Positions 21,721 through 33,418 of a stretch of 64,000 nt of DNA are shown here, one piece after another. Position 1 is the first letter of the stretch. The number at the start of each line of letters is the position of its first letter. The DNA is from Chenopodium formosanum (taxonomy: Eukaryota; Streptophyta; Magnoliopsida; Caryophyllales; Amaranthaceae). The stretch is taken from NCBI GenBank assembly GCA_024500155.1, contig CM044877.1, forward strand, positions 69,582,001 to 69,646,000, read 5' to 3'. Below the pieces are notes generated by a model. The model had not been told where the DNA came from. It did no database searches and worked only from the letters and a program-made list of their open reading frames with translations. Position numbers and translations under genes: made by a program.

Positions 21721-22281
21721 TGTAGACAGCTAGCCAGGGTTGGTACTTGTAATCATGCTTAATAAGATACGATATTGCTTGATCACGCCTTTTACGCACG
21801 TTTAAAGGGAATTGGTACTTGTAATCATGCTTAATAAGATAATTAATAATCTTGTTAGGGTTAATTGTGATTATAATTTCAAGTGATCGCCAATAATAGT
21901 TTATTTGTGCATTAAATTCAACCAACATAGATAAACAGGTTTAGGGTTAATCCTATTGATTGCATGTTAATAAAAAAGCGCACATGAATATGGGCAGAAT
22001 AAAGTAGGGGCCTATTATTAGGGCAGGTTCAATCTCTTTTAGGTTGGATTTGTACCATCATCCCCGAACCCTTATTTGGTTCATGACCTTATGGAGTTGA
22101 CGATCTCTTGGATCGTTAAGGGGTGTAACCTTCATCCTCTGAACGGTTTACATGTTCCTAAAAAAACTTGTTGGCGACTCTTTTGCTCTATCTTCTTCCC
22201 TTTTGGACGACACCGTACTTTAGTGTATGATCACAGTGGGGTTCAAGCTAGTGGGATTAAGGCTTGAATTTATTCCCTATA
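21721..22281 (+). repeat. 5' LTR of element BC, collapsed to 561 bp
   Basis: It begins TGTAGACA and jumps at once to GCTAGCCAGGGTTGG, which in LTR-C lies about 620 bp further in. It then jumps to a copy of the TACTTGTAATCATGC segment, then back to TTGCTTGATCACGCC, from where it is collinear with LTR-C to the end. The TACTTGTAATCATGC segment is therefore present twice (about 21738 and 21812). The TATA box and GGCGCC cluster are lost, so this LTR cannot drive transcription. Shared variants AATAAAAAAGCGC and GGGCAGAA tie it to LTR-C and not to AD. Confidence 0.88.
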
Positions 22282-22287
22282 GTCTTT

Positions 22288-22306
22288 TGGCGACTCCACT
22301 GGGGAC
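22288..22306 (+). other. Primer binding site of element BC
   Basis: TGGCGACTCCACTGGGGAC, 6 bp inside the LTR, differing from the AD site (20136) at one position within the shared 18 bp. Confidence 0.8.
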
Positions 22307-22588
22307 GATTTCTATTTTAATTCCTGAATTTGTTTCGGCAATGATTTAAAATGAGTGGATGAGACTCGAAAAGTTCTAAGTATTTCATGTGCGTAATTTT
22401 GATTAACATTATTGTCATATGCATAAAAAAAAAGATCTCGTTGGAAAGACCATCCGTAATGAGTTAAAAACATAGGATTTTACACGTATGAAATTTGAGG
22501 AATGTCTTTCACAATTAGGAATGAAATAACATTGCGCGAAACTGGAAAATTTTATCGAGCATAGAAAGCTGCTGAGGCATGTGGGAAG

Positions 22589-22703
22589 TAGCGTCAGGGT
22601 CCAGAGCTTGGCGCCAGACTTTTAGCCGTAGCGGCAGACGCCAGTATTGGCGCCAGGCGCTACAGTTAAAAACTGGCGCCAGTCTCTGTTTGCTGGCGCC
22701 AAT
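22589..22703 (+). repeat. GGCGCC-word cluster 1, BC leader
   Basis: Contains about seven GGCGCC/GGCGCT-type words, in the same relative place as 20438-20551 in AD. Confidence 0.75.
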
Positions 22704-23354
22704 TTCCCCCAATACCGAGCCAGAAATATGCGTTCTAATTTTGACCGGTTTTTCGTATTGTTTGCTCGATCCTACTTCCTGATTGAATTTTTTCTCACTT
22801 TTCTGAAACCCATATGTGTTCTACATATGGAAATAACCCTCTAGGAATTCATGCTCCATCTACCCGATTGAACGCTCCGTGCAACAAAGGGTACATCCGA
22901 GATGTTGAATTCACCAAACCATGGAAGCGGGTTTTCCCCTAAAACTTGTGGTGTCCCATCCACTCGCGCCAACCCTTCACGGTTAGGCTTCCGCGCGGTG
23001 CATCCAGACAATTAACCATGGACCCTCTTTGACTAAACCATATCCCGAACTTTAGAGAACTAGAGTCATGGTTAGGTTGCGAACGCATTGCATCATATTG
23101 TGCCTACTTGACTAATTGTACATAATTTGTTGTGCATATATATGTTTCTCTTAACCGTTTGTTGACCTGTGTTTAGACTAAATAAATTAATGACTTAAAG
23201 AACTTTGCCTAATTAATTATTTAATTTGAATCAATAAAGTCTAATATTTTAATCGGAATTGACTTAGTACGACTTTAGGCATACCCTAGTTGACTAATAA
23301 CACCGAAAACAGTCCCAGACTGAAGCTCCACTATTAACACCAAGGTCTGAGCTG

Positions 23355-23445
23355 TAGCGCCACACTATGGTGTGTAGCGCCTGATGATAGCTATGTTGTC
23401 TGGCGCCAAGCTCCACAGTGTGACGCCAGTCCTGTCGCTTGGCCG
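23355..23445 (+). repeat. GGCGCC-word cluster 2, BC leader
   Basis: TAGCGCC, TGGCGCC and TGACGCC words within about 90 bp, upstream of gag. No counterpart was seen in AD. Confidence 0.7.
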
Positions 23446-23845
23446 ACAGTTCGGATTATTTGTCGAGTCATCACCTAAGGTCTAATTAATCAGTTTTCTG
23501 TTTAATTCAGTTAATTTTGCTGTCAACAATATTTAATTGAATCAATGATCAAGTTTAGGCACTAAGTCCCATGGTCTTACACAAGAGTCCAAGCATGTCA
23601 CTTACACTCAACGCACACACCAATACACATACTTTGACCATGATTAAGAGAGTCTTGTGTGCGCGTTTATTCGTCATTTTTTTAGGAGGGTAAGTCAGAT
23701 ATTAATCCTCCAATATAAAAATAATAATACTTAGTTCCCTAAAAATATGCACATTATTTTTTTTTTAATATGCACCCTTTTTCTTTTTTCTTAAAATAAA
23801 CCATAAAGTCAAGTTGACTCGAGTCAAGTAATTAAAACGCAAAAT

Positions 23846-24846
23846 GGTTTAATTTACAGCGCGTGGTCAAGAAAGGAAGGACGATTAATCAAAGATAACC
23901 TCTGCGTACAAGTCCAACTTTTCGACAAACCTACAGCTCGCAACAGGAAAGCTAGGGTTATAATGGCAACTCAAGAAGAAGTCAATGATCTTAAGAACCA
24001 ACTGGCTACTGTGACTGAGACACTGAAGCTTCTCGCACTTAGGATCGACGATCCCGTGAAGCAACAACAAATGGATCTCATGCAAGAGATCCTAAGCAAG
24101 TTGTCTAGCGACTACAAGTTTCAAGAGCTTACATCACAAGGGGTCTCGGTGGACAAAGATCTTCTTCCGCAGAAGTTCAACGCCAACGACACCCAAAAAT
24201 TCAGAGCAATTGACAACCCATACTTTCATTTAAGAGCATTTGAAACAATATTGATAAGAAATTTTTCCCTTCTCTGTTCTCGCTATCTCTCGAGACCGTT
24301 TGCCAACAATGGTTCTTTTCTCTCGAGAAAGAAAAAACCTCTACCTGGGAGTCTATAGCAAACGCTTTCGTTGATAGGTACAAGTGCAACATTCAAGTCG
24401 AGACTGGCCATAGAGAACTTAAAATCCTCAAACAGAAAGAGAATGAAGGCTTCACCTCTTTCTTTAACAAGTGGAGAGAAACCTCAGCTAAAATGATAGA
24501 GGTGCCAAGTGAAAAAGAGTCTGTGAGACTGTTTATCAAGAATCTCCAAGAAAAATATTCCAAGCATCTTAAATATCAAAATAATCTCCATACCTTTAAG
24601 GCTATTTATGACATTGAGATCAATATTGAAGATGATTTGGCTAAGTCAAAAGTTGCCAACAATAACTCCAACAGTGGCTGGAAGGGAAAGAAGAACGACA
24701 ATCCTTCTTCTTCTAAAACCGCCTTCTCAAATAATGTTAGCACCTTTAATTTAGGAGAAGTTCTTGACATGAACAACCAAGGACAGAAGAAACCATTTAG
24801 GAGGAACTTCACTCCTATTGGCATGAGTTATGACACCGCGTTTGAT
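23846..24846 (+). pseudogene. gag: Gag of element BC, with 16 bp deletion
   Basis: The open frame extends upstream of the ATG at 23963 (GLIYSAWSRKEGRLIKD) as in element E, so the protein probably began earlier and its start has been lost. From 23963 it starts MATQEEV with a coiled coil. Near 24250 BC lacks 16 bp that E retains, which shifts frame. Homology resumes in the next frame: ESVRLFIKNLQEKY at 24520, then a polar linker and FRRNFTPIGMSYDTAF, ending at a stop at 24847. Gag forms the particle and binds RNA. This copy cannot make a full Gag. Confidence 0.82.
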
Positions 24847-24849
24847 TGA

Positions 24850-25656
24850 TTAAATGCAAAAGGTCTTATAACTCCCATTAAACCATTTGGGGACCCACCA
24901 ATCGAAAAGAGGTCGATTAATTGGAACCCCAATGCACACTGCAAGTATCACCAAGGTAGGGGCCATTCTACTAAAAGCTGTTGGAAGCTTAAGGAAGCTA
25001 TCCAAGACCTAATCGACAATAACAAACTGTCGTTGCCCCCTGCCAGTAAGAATCCAAGCATTGACAACGCACCTCTAGCTCATACCCTAGCCATCTCCGA
25101 TGAGGAAAACGAGGTTGACCCCTCCTCTCTCTTTAGACCTGTTGAAGAAATCAGTGCCATAGAAAAAGAAGAGGAGATCTTTTTCGATGTCAAGGATAGC
25201 CTTCCAGAACCGGCGAATAAGGAAGATATACAATTGCTCACACTGTCTATGAAGAAGGCATCACAACTACTACGTGAAGCTCTCAAAGTTATGAACGAAC
25301 TCCACAGGAAATATGATGAGCTTCCACTTCCGAAAGAAGAACCTAAAAGAGAATTCACACCAGTGAGGACGACTTATGAGGCAAAGCACTTTCCCTTACA
25401 AGTCACTGAAAAACCCAAGAAGAGCAATAGAATCTACACTCCAATTGGGATCCCATATGCGCAAATGTTCGAAATGCTCTCCGAGAATGGCGAGGTCAAA
25501 CCTCTCGAACCGAGACCATTTGAGTCATTAAAAAGGACAGATAGATATTACTGCCAGTATCATCAATCAGGGGGTCACGCTATAGAAAACTGTTTCAAAT
25601 TCAAGGATTTGGTATAGAAAATGATTGATGAAAAGGAACTAGTCCAAGTTTAACAA
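24850..25656 (+). pseudogene. gag: Gag C-terminal region with two CHHC-type zinc motifs
   Basis: Same frame as the preceding segment. It contains CKYHQGRGHSTKSCWKLK (about 24940) and CQYHQSGGHAIENCFKFK (about 25550). Both have C-x2-H-x4-H-x4-C spacing, a variant knuckle typical of Tat-type Gag in place of CCHC. The repeated IGIPYAQMFE/IGMSYDTAF element before each knuckle suggests that the unit was duplicated. Stops at 25615 and about 25651 break the frame. Confidence 0.75.
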
Positions 25657-26934
25657 GAAGAGGACACAACCATTAATGGAGTTTGGGACAGTGATGAAGA
25701 AGATGTATATCTAAAGGACATAGTAAGACCTTCACCTTCCGTGTCATACACCACAGATGACATTTGGGCTGAAGAAGATTCATCAATAGATGTCCTCACA
25801 AGATCTGGGAGAATACAACCTCCCGTTTCAACACAACCTATGCCCACCATACATCAAGTTCCCATACCTATCATTGAAGACAATGATATTGTTAAACAGT
25901 TTAAGAAGACAAAAGTTGAGATGAATGTGTGGAAACTTCTGGCAACATCTCGAGAGCATAGGTTGGCTGTAATGAATGCCTTGGATAAAATCGGGATAAA
26001 TTCTGACACTACTCCTGAGGGACTAGCCAACTTCCTCACAAGTGACCTTCCTAGTCCGATTAATTTGATCACCTTTTCTGACAAAGATTTACCCCTAGAA
26101 GGTGACAAACATTACAAGGCATTAAACCTCACGGTAGTTTGCAAAAGGATGAATGTTCCCATGACTCTTGTAGACAATGGATCGGCTATCAATGTCTGTC
26201 CACTTAGAACTGCGAGGATGCTCGGCGTAAGGGATGAATATTTAACTCCGTCCACACAAGGAATAAGAGCCTACGATAATACTCGTCGTCAAGCTCTTGG
26301 CAAAATTACCCTAAATGTAACGACAGGAGCAATAGAACATGCTACTACTTTTTAAGTAGTGGACATCAAAGCCTCATTCAACTTGTTGTTGGGACGCCCT
26401 TGGCTTCATGATCTAAAGGCCGTCCCTTCATCTCTCCAACAACAAGTAAAAGCCATAGTTGGAGGAATTCCAATCACTATCGATGCTTCGCCAATGAGAA
26501 TCAAATCCATAGAAAATCCAATCATTAATCTGGAGCACGACGAAGATAATCAAGACCTATGGGGCTTTAACGAAGAAGTCTCCTTAGTCCAGGAGGATGA
26601 AAGGACATCTCTTTGCCATGACCCCCATTCCAACATGATTGTCAACACCATGCTGAAGAAACAAGGACACTTTCCTGGGATGACTTTAGGAAAGAAGAAA
26701 GGAATAGCAAAACCGCTGGAGTCACCTGGCCTCCCTTAGTTAGACACTTTCGGACTTGGTTTCGAACCGACTCGGAAAGATCTCAAGCGAGCCCAGGACA
26801 AGTTGAAAGCACGTAGGGACGCTCGCATTCAAAGGAAAGCAATTCCAATGGATCAGTACCCTCTTACGCTTAATGGTCAGTTCATAAAAGAAGGAGAGGA
26901 CTATCCATGCCATGATTTCCCGAGCCATTTGTTG
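25657..26934 (+). pseudogene. pro: Protease region of element BC
   Basis: It contains LVDNGSAINVCP (about 26168), the aspartic protease site in the D-N-G-S form found in plant Ty3/gypsy elements. LLLGRPWLHDLKAVPSSL (about 26390) follows, a landmark of Tat-type pol. A stop splits the two parts (about 26353), with further stops at about 26737 and 26934. The enzyme would cleave the polyprotein; this copy is interrupted. Confidence 0.8.
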
Positions 26935-27047
26935 TAAACGGCATAAGACAACCGGGATTCAAGATTTTCCTAGATTTCTACTTCACTGATGAAATCCCAA
27001 CTCCCGTCCATAAGGAGAAAGCACCCCCATGCTTTGACTTTAACGTC

Positions 27048-29135
27048 ATGGGATTACTGTTTGGGCGAGAAAAGAATGAGCCAACTTATAAAGAGGATAA
27101 CTCCTCTCTCATTCAAACAGTCCTACAAAGTGAAAGCTTCGACCCCTCGAAGCTAATTACTCTAGCCGAAGGATCACTACAAGGGTGGCGCAAGACTATC
27201 AAAGTGACTACTCCAAGCGGAAGGAAGATATCAATCACGACAGGGCAAGGACCGATGTTTGAAGAGTCGTCTGAGTCAGAGTCTTCCCCTTTAGAGTCGT
27301 CTAAGTCTTTAGTAGTAGCACCTCCCCCTCCTATTTCTTCTCTTAGGATAGTTAGTGATCCAGTCCCTGAGGACATATCACTCTTTGATGTAATAATCTC
27401 AGAGTATAATAATATTTCTCATTCTCCTTACTTCTCGTGTTCTTCTCTAACCCAAGATGACGAGCATTGCTTAGCTAACGATGAAAAAGACAAAGAAATT
27501 ATTAAAGCAATGGAAACACTCGAAAAGAAAACACCAGTAATTGAAGAATCTGAAACAGTTGACATCTCGAATGATTCAACTCATAAAAAAGAAGTTAAAA
27601 TTGGACTAACATTGAATAAACAAGAAAAAACCGATTTAATTAACTTACTCAAAGAATTTATCGATGTATTTGCTTGGTCATATGAAGATATGCCAGGCAT
27701 TAATAGAGAGATAGCTCAACACACTATACCACTAATTCCAGGAATGAAACCTGTAAAACAAAAGTTGCGTCGAATGAAACCCGACGTAGCACTTAAAATA
27801 AAAGAAGTTCAAAAACAAATTACTGCAGGTTTCATCAAGGTATCCAAATACCCCGAATGGGTCGCAACCGTCGTCCCAGTTCCAAAGAAAGACGGAAGGG
27901 TAAAGATGTGTGTCGACTATCGAGATCTAAATAAGGCAAGTCCAAAGGACGACTTCCCTTTGCCACACATCGATATTCTGGTAGACAACACGGCAAATCA
28001 CGCGCTTCTCTCATTCATGGATGGATACGCAGGGTACAATCAGATTCTTATGGCAGAAGAAGACATGGAGAATACAACCTTTATAACACCATGGGGCACT
28101 TACTGCTACACGGTAATGCCATTTGGGTTGAGAAACGCGGGTGCTACTTACCAACGTGCAGCAACTGCCTTACTCCATGACATGATGCACAAAGAAGTTG
28201 AGGTATATGTCGACGACATGATTGTAAAATCAAAAGACCGTCCAGGCCATCAAGTAGCCTTAAGGAAATTTTTCGAAAGGCTAAGAAAATATAACATGAG
28301 GTTGAATCCATCAAAGTGTGCTTTTGGAGTCACCTCAGGCAAGCTCTTGGGATACGTCATAAGCTCTAGAGGAATAGAGGTAGATCTAACCAAGATTAAA
28401 GAAATCATGTCAATGCCACCTCCCAAGACTAAGAAGCAGATTCGAGGATTTATTGGCCGGTTGCAATACATAAGTAGGTTCATATCAAAACTGACGACGA
28501 TATGTGAACCAATATTCAAGAAGCTCAAGAAGAATGTACCAGCAATATGGGATGACGAGTGTCAAGAAGCCTTTGAAAAGATCAAATCCTATCTCGCAAA
28601 TCCTCCCGTATTAGCGCCAGCACTTCCCGGAATACCTCTTAGGTTATATTTGACGGTTACCAAAGAGACAATAGGAGCCATGCTAGCACAAGAAGTAGAA
28701 GGCAAAGAGAACGCAATCTATTACCTAAGTAAAAAGATGCTCGAATATGAAACACGCTATACACCGCTCAAGAAATTGTGCCTCGCCTTAGTGTGGGCCA
28801 CAACTAAGTTAAGACATTACATGTTGGTGCACACCGTTTTCGTAGTCTCCCGATTAGATCCACTCAAGTATCTGTTCGAGAAATCTACACTCAATGGACG
28901 CATATCAAGATGGATAGTCAATCTAGCCCAGTTTGATGTACAGTTAATGCCACAAAAAGCTATTAAAGGATCCGTGGTGTCAGACTTTCTAGCAGATTTT
29001 CCAATAGAGGACTCGACGCCAATACAGGATAATGAATTTTCAGATGAAGACCTAATGGTCACTGAAGATTATACTTGGACCTTGTATTTCGACGGAGCCT
29101 CAAACCAAAGGGATGTGGCGTCGGAGTGCTACTAG
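27048..29135 (+). pseudogene. pol: Reverse transcriptase and RNase H of element BC
   Basis: The longest open frame in the window, 695 codons. RT motifs are present: WVATVVPVPKKDGRVKMCVD, the LPHIDILVD segment, FMDGYAGYNQI, MPFGLRNAGATYQR and the catalytic YVDDMIVKSK (about 28205). The connection has GRLQYISRFISKL. The first RNase H-like domain follows (AIYYLSKKMLEYETRYTPL), then the start of a second RNase H (LYFDGASN, 29085) that runs out of frame at 29110-29135 by a small indel. The frame before 27048 differs from that of the protease region, so another frameshift lies near 26935-27050. RT itself appears intact. Confidence 0.88.
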
Positions 29136-29653
29136 TATCACCTAAAGAAGAGCACGTTCCAATCTCAATAAATCTTGATTTCGACGTTACCAACAACGCT
29201 GCTAAATATGAAGCATGCGTGGTAGGCCTTGAAACAACTTTGGCATTGGGAGTAAAGAAGTTAAGGATATTTGGAGACTCTTCTTTGATCATCAATCAGA
29301 TATCTAAAAGGTGGAAAGTAAGGAGCGAAATCCTAGCCCCTTACCAAACCTATCTGGAAACTCTTACCGATCAGGTAGAGAAGGTAGAATACACATATCT
29401 ACCTAGAGAAGAAAACCAATTTGCTGATGCCTTGGCAAGATTAGCCTCAATGGTTAGGATTCCCACGGAGATCGAGCAAATGCCTCTAACTATCGAAAAA
29501 AGGCACAAACCAGCATACATCCAGGCTATTGAAGACGACGACTTAGTCCAAGAAAAAGAAGAAGAAGAAGAAGAAGAACCGTGGTACACGGACATACTCA
29601 ATTATGTCACCAACGGAGAATACCCTCCTCATGCTGACAAAAGAGCAAAGTGA
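29075..29653 (+). pseudogene. pol: Second (archaeal-type) RNase H domain of element BC
   Basis: It continues from the RT frame after a frameshift. It shows GCGVGVLLVSPKEEHVPIS, NNAAKYEACVVGLETTLALG, GDSSLIINQISKRW and FADALARLASM, which matches the additional RNase H carried by the Tat lineage. It ends at a stop (29651) before the integrase zinc region. Confidence 0.82.
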
Positions 29654-29656
29654 GCG

Positions 29657-30764
29657 TTGAGACTTTTGGCTTCTCAATATGTACTCATAGACAACGAGCT
29701 ACATAAAAGGGTACCTAAAGGTCGAGCTCTCCTATGTGTAGGAAAGGTGGATGCACAAAGAGTAATGAGAATAGTTCACGGAGGAATCTGTGGCACTCAT
29801 GTAAATGGCAAAATGTTAGTCCAGAAAATAATGTGAGAAGGATATTATTGGACTACAATGAATAGGGATTGCCATCAATACGTAAAAAGATGCCTTAAGT
29901 GCAAAATTTATGCCAATTTACAACATGTCCCTCCATCTTTGCTCTACACCTACACATCGCCATGGCCATTCTCTACATGGGGAATTGACATAATTGGGAA
30001 AATTACTCCCCCAGGAACAGGAGGCCACGAATTTATTCTAGTAGCAATTGATTACTTCACAACATGTAGCACTCTTTATCGAGAGAAATATTATTTGTCG
30101 ATACGGAGTCCCACATGAAATGATAAGTGACAATGGAACTCACTTTCAAGCCAAATGTGAAGAATTGCTACAAAAATACGGCATTCAACATCATCATTCT
30201 TCCCCTTATAGACCTCAAGCAAACGGAGCAGTCGAGGCAGCTAATAAAAATCTAAAGACTGTCATCGAGGAAATGACAGAAAACTATAAGGATTGGCCTG
30301 ACAAGCTTCACTTCGCATTGTGGGGTTATCGCACGTCAATCCGTACATCAATAGGAAATACGCCATTTTCCTTGGTATATGGAATGGATGCCGTACAACC
30401 TGTCGAACTTGAAATACCATCTCTACGCATTGCGCTAGAGAGTAAACTCGCAAGATATGAAGAATTGATTCTAATCGACAAAAAACGACTAGAAGCTCTA
30501 CATCACACTCAGTGTTACCAAACTCGTATGGCTAGGCATTTTAATAAGAAGGTCAAGACAAGAAATATCAAAGTAGGAGATTTGGTATTAAAAGCACTAC
30601 GGAAAAATGTTTTAGACCCAAGGGGAAAATTTAGACCTAATTGGTCTGGACCCTACATTGTCAAAACAATCGTGTCAGGAGGTGCAGCAAAACTAACTGA
30701 TATGGATGGCAATGAATTCTCAAACATGACCAATCTTGACCAACTTAAGAAATACTACCCATAA
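29657..30764 (+). pseudogene. int: Integrase of element BC, with internal deletion
   Basis: The zinc-binding region around 29780-29930 has HGGICGTHVNG and CLKCKIYA, with a stop at about 29835. The core has WGIDIIGKI (first D), an AIDYFT segment where a stretch of the core is missing and the frame changes (about 30055-30065), then MISDNGTHFQ (second D) and PQANGAVEAANK (E). The C-terminal part with GDLVLKALRKN and FRPNWSGPYIV ends at 30764. D, D and E are present but in two frames, so the protein is non-functional. Confidence 0.85.
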
Positions 30765-30787
30765 TTACTTGAGTAGGATACTCAAGA

Positions 30788-30849
30788 GAGCTACGTTCGG
30801 CCTGATTCCTTAAGAAAGGATACGTAGGCAACCCTTTACGGGTGCGACC
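30788..30849 (+). other. Conserved noncoding motif just after pol
   Basis: GAGCTACGTTCGGCCTGATT continues with GGATACGTAGGCAACC (30813-30832) and a GGTGCGACC tail, directly after the pol stop. The same motif survives at 42674-42733 in AD, which has no pol at all. This suggests a nucleic-acid-level role rather than coding. Confidence 0.6.
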
Positions 30850-30933
30850 ACTTTATTTTTTGACATCTCTGCGTTCCAGAATTAATTAAAATTTCAACAG
30901 CAAATCGGCGAATTATTAGCGTCGCATAACAGG

Positions 30934-31031
30934 GCCTGGCGCCAGCCAGAAGTCATCAGCGCCAGCCTATGGAATTGGCGCCTGGCGCCAGACTTCAATG
31001 GCAGGCGCCAAATGCCAATGACTGGCGCCAA
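30934..31031 (+). repeat. GGCGCC-word cluster after pol
   Basis: Dense words including GGCGCCTGGCGCCA (about 30978-30991), between pol and the 3' end of the first antisense gene. The DNA from 31035 to 31290 is AT-rich and would hold the antisense gene's 3' untranslated region. Confidence 0.75.
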
Positions 31032-31293
31032 TTCAGGAATAAAATCTGGGCGAATTTCGGTGTTTTTTGAAAAAATTTCGAATTCCGTACTCGAAGAATT
31101 TCTGGAAAATTAATTTTTCGATTTTCATTGCTTTAATAAAATAAATTTAAAGTAAACAATTTAATTGAAAGCTAAAATTTCATTAATAAAATAAAATTAC
31201 ATTGTTGATCAAATTTAAATAAAAGCTGAAATAAATTAACTTTAAATAGAAATAACAATCTAAGTCTAATAAATCTAAAGCTAAACAATGCTC

Positions 31294-32800
31294 TTAATCT
31301 TTCTTTTCCTTTCTAGCTCTTTTCCAATTCTTGTCTACTTCCTCCTCTTCATCCATTACTTTAGCTAGTAGGCATCCTTTAGAGGACCTGCATTCAATTT
31401 TGGAGTAGATGGTCTCCCCTTCAGCTAGCACTCCATGCTTCTTTTCCACCCAAGCTTTTTTGTCTGTTGTGTTAGCTTTCCTTTTTCCTTTGTCTTTGGT
31501 AGTATTTTTCTTCCTAGGCATTGTAGGTATTTTGAATTCAATTCTTGCACGTAAGCGCTCTTTGGCAGGAGTCACCTTGTCACCTAGACGATTCTTCACA
31601 TCGGTTCTACCCTGATCAATCGAAGATTTCTTCAGCAACCACTTCTTTACATCATTAGGCAAAGAAGGAGGAACCTTTTGGGTAATCACTTCCCATAAAG
31701 GTCTAGCGCTCCAGTAAGCATAGAATCTATCTACTTCTTGAGATACAGGGTACTCATAGGGAGGACGAAGATCCCCGGAAGGAATATTCTGAAGCAAGCC
31801 GTATTGTCTTTTTACCCTGCAGGGATAATAATATGTTACACGAGATAAGCTTGGAAGACGGCAGAAAGGTTTCTTGTTAACACCAACCATCCTTTCTATT
31901 TTCCACCATGGGATGACCCACTTGATAGCAAAATCACGTGATTCAAAGACTTTTCTCCACCCATCGCGCCCAATTTTAGGGATGCACTACTTCCTTCTCA
32001 CGAAGCAATTGGGAGTATATTTTTCAATATCGTCCGGAGGGCTAATTAATCCTAGCCTCTCCATTAGCCACATCTGTAAAAAATGCAATGCAAATAAATT
32101 ATTATTACAATACAAAAATATATTTTTTGATTTCTGTAATAAAAAAATATTATTTTTCTACCTGTAATAAAATTGGAGAGCCGCGAAGAGGCGCTTTTGG
32201 GTCCCTTTTCAATTCATCTAGACTAATCATAGTCTCTCCAACTATCAGTGGCATTGGATTCCTCCCTGATTCAATTTGTTCTAAAACAGTGGTTATAATT
32301 GATTGACCCTCATTATTTTTACCACTACTAAGAAAAAATTGGTTAAGCATACAAAATAGGAACGCCCTTCTTCTATATATATGAAAAGATTCAGAAAGAG
32401 GTTTATCAAAATAATGGCGGGCAAATTCTTTCACATCAACTATGTTGCCATCTACTATTTTTGATAAATCCCTTTCCTTCAATTTAAAGAAGCTCTCAAA
32501 ATCCTTATAATAGTATGCATCTACTCTAGGGATTACTATGTGGTCTATTGCAGGGAAGCCTAAAATAGCACCAAATTCCTCTGGCAAAGGGCTAATCTCA
32601 TCATACCCTATTCTGAAACAATGAGTATCAACATTCCAAAATTCTAAAGCGGTATGTATGAAGTCTAGGTCAAGATCTACCCCTATGATGCCATAAATTC
32701 CCCCCAAGTGAAATAAATCTAATTCTTTTCTGTCTCTAGCATTAAGGGATCGACACCATTCATGAGTGTATTGGGTGAAGGTTTTGGTGACTAAAGACAT
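31294..32800 (-). pseudogene. Antisense gene 1 of element BC: PMD-like (DUF7745-like) protein, two exons, one stop
   Basis: Exon 1 runs 32800-32162 (213 codons, ATG at 32800) and exon 2 32073-31294. The 88 bp intron (GT at 32161, AG at 32074) is phase 0. Exon 1 has the pattern HTALEFWNVDTHCFRIG followed by ISPLPEEFGAILGFP, typical of the plant mobile domain/DUF7745 family carried by Tat-type elements. Exon 2 opens with MWLMERLGLISPP and ends in a lysine-rich basic tail (KKNTTKDKGKRKAN). One in-frame TAG at 31989-31987 is the only lesion seen. A TATA box lies 52 bp upstream of the ATG. The role is unknown; PMD domains are known from transposons and from host MAIN proteins. Confidence 0.75.
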
Positions 32801-32851
32801 GATTATTATTTTTTTTAAAGAAGAGAATTGTTTTATCCGCTGGGCAGGGGG

Positions 32852-32860
32852 CTATTTATA
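32852..32860 (-). promoter_or_regulatory. TATA box of antisense gene 1
   Basis: On the minus strand TATAAATAG, followed by CCCCCTGCCC, 52 bp before the ATG at 32800. A GGCGCC cluster (32911-33017) lies about 50 bp further upstream, the same order as in the LTR promoter. Confidence 0.65.
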
Positions 32861-32910
32861 CACAAATTACGAAGATTTTTAATCAGAATGAAACGCGGAG
32901 TCAACGTCAA

Positions 32911-33017
32911 TTGGCGTCAAAACCCCGTGATTGGCGCCAACCGCCAACTCTTGGCGCCACACGCTAAGTGTAGCGCCTGGCGCCACGCGCCATAGTGTGG
33001 CGCCAGCTGGCGCCAAG
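32911..33017 (-). repeat. GGCGCC-word cluster upstream of antisense gene 1
   Basis: About eight GGCGCC/AGCGCC/GGCGTC words in 107 bp, including two adjacent palindromes near 33000. Located just upstream of the antisense gene's TATA box. Confidence 0.8.
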
Positions 33018-33418
33018 TTGCCAGATCAGCCGCGCGTGCTCAACTTGCGTTTTAATATTAGACTTGAGTCGGTTAATGACTTTATGGCTGCGTTTAATCT
33101 TTTTTATCCTTTTTCTTAATTAATTAAATATAGCTATTATTATTTTAATTTATATTATTCTTTTGGACTTTATTTTAAATTCCAAAAACCTGACATTTTT
33201 ATTCGATATTTTTCTTTTTTTATTTTTTCTTTTTGGGGGAGAGAGTCGGATACCCTCCATCAATAATAAAAATGACGGAATTTTTGCGCAAAATTGTTTG
33301 TCACACTTTTCTTGCACACACAAACATACACACAACAATAAATAAATTCATAATAGCATAAATATACAAAATGTGTCTATAAATAATGAGTCAAAGGCAA
33401 AGTTCTAAAAAAAAAAAG
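33018..33418. other. Spacer between antisense genes
   Basis: AT-rich. A segment at about 33225-33310 (GGGGGAGAGAGTC, then ACCCTCCA, then AATGACGGAA) is conserved at about 43250-43300 in AD, showing that AD derives from the same backbone with the flanking genes removed. No coding sequence is seen. Confidence 0.6.

Larger units (their letters stand above)
22307..23845 (+). other. 5' leader of element BC
   Basis: Noncoding. Two GGCGCC clusters occur (22589-22703 and 23355-23445), with the conserved block at about 22790-23060 between them. The stem-loop seen in E and AD is degraded here. The last 250 bp are AT-rich up to the gag frame. Confidence 0.7.

Noticed and set aside
27113..27376. Minus-strand frame within pol and similar opposite-strand frames (28250, 28817, 29371)
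   Set aside because: Shadows of the long gag-pol frame; serine-rich translations of the complementary strand.
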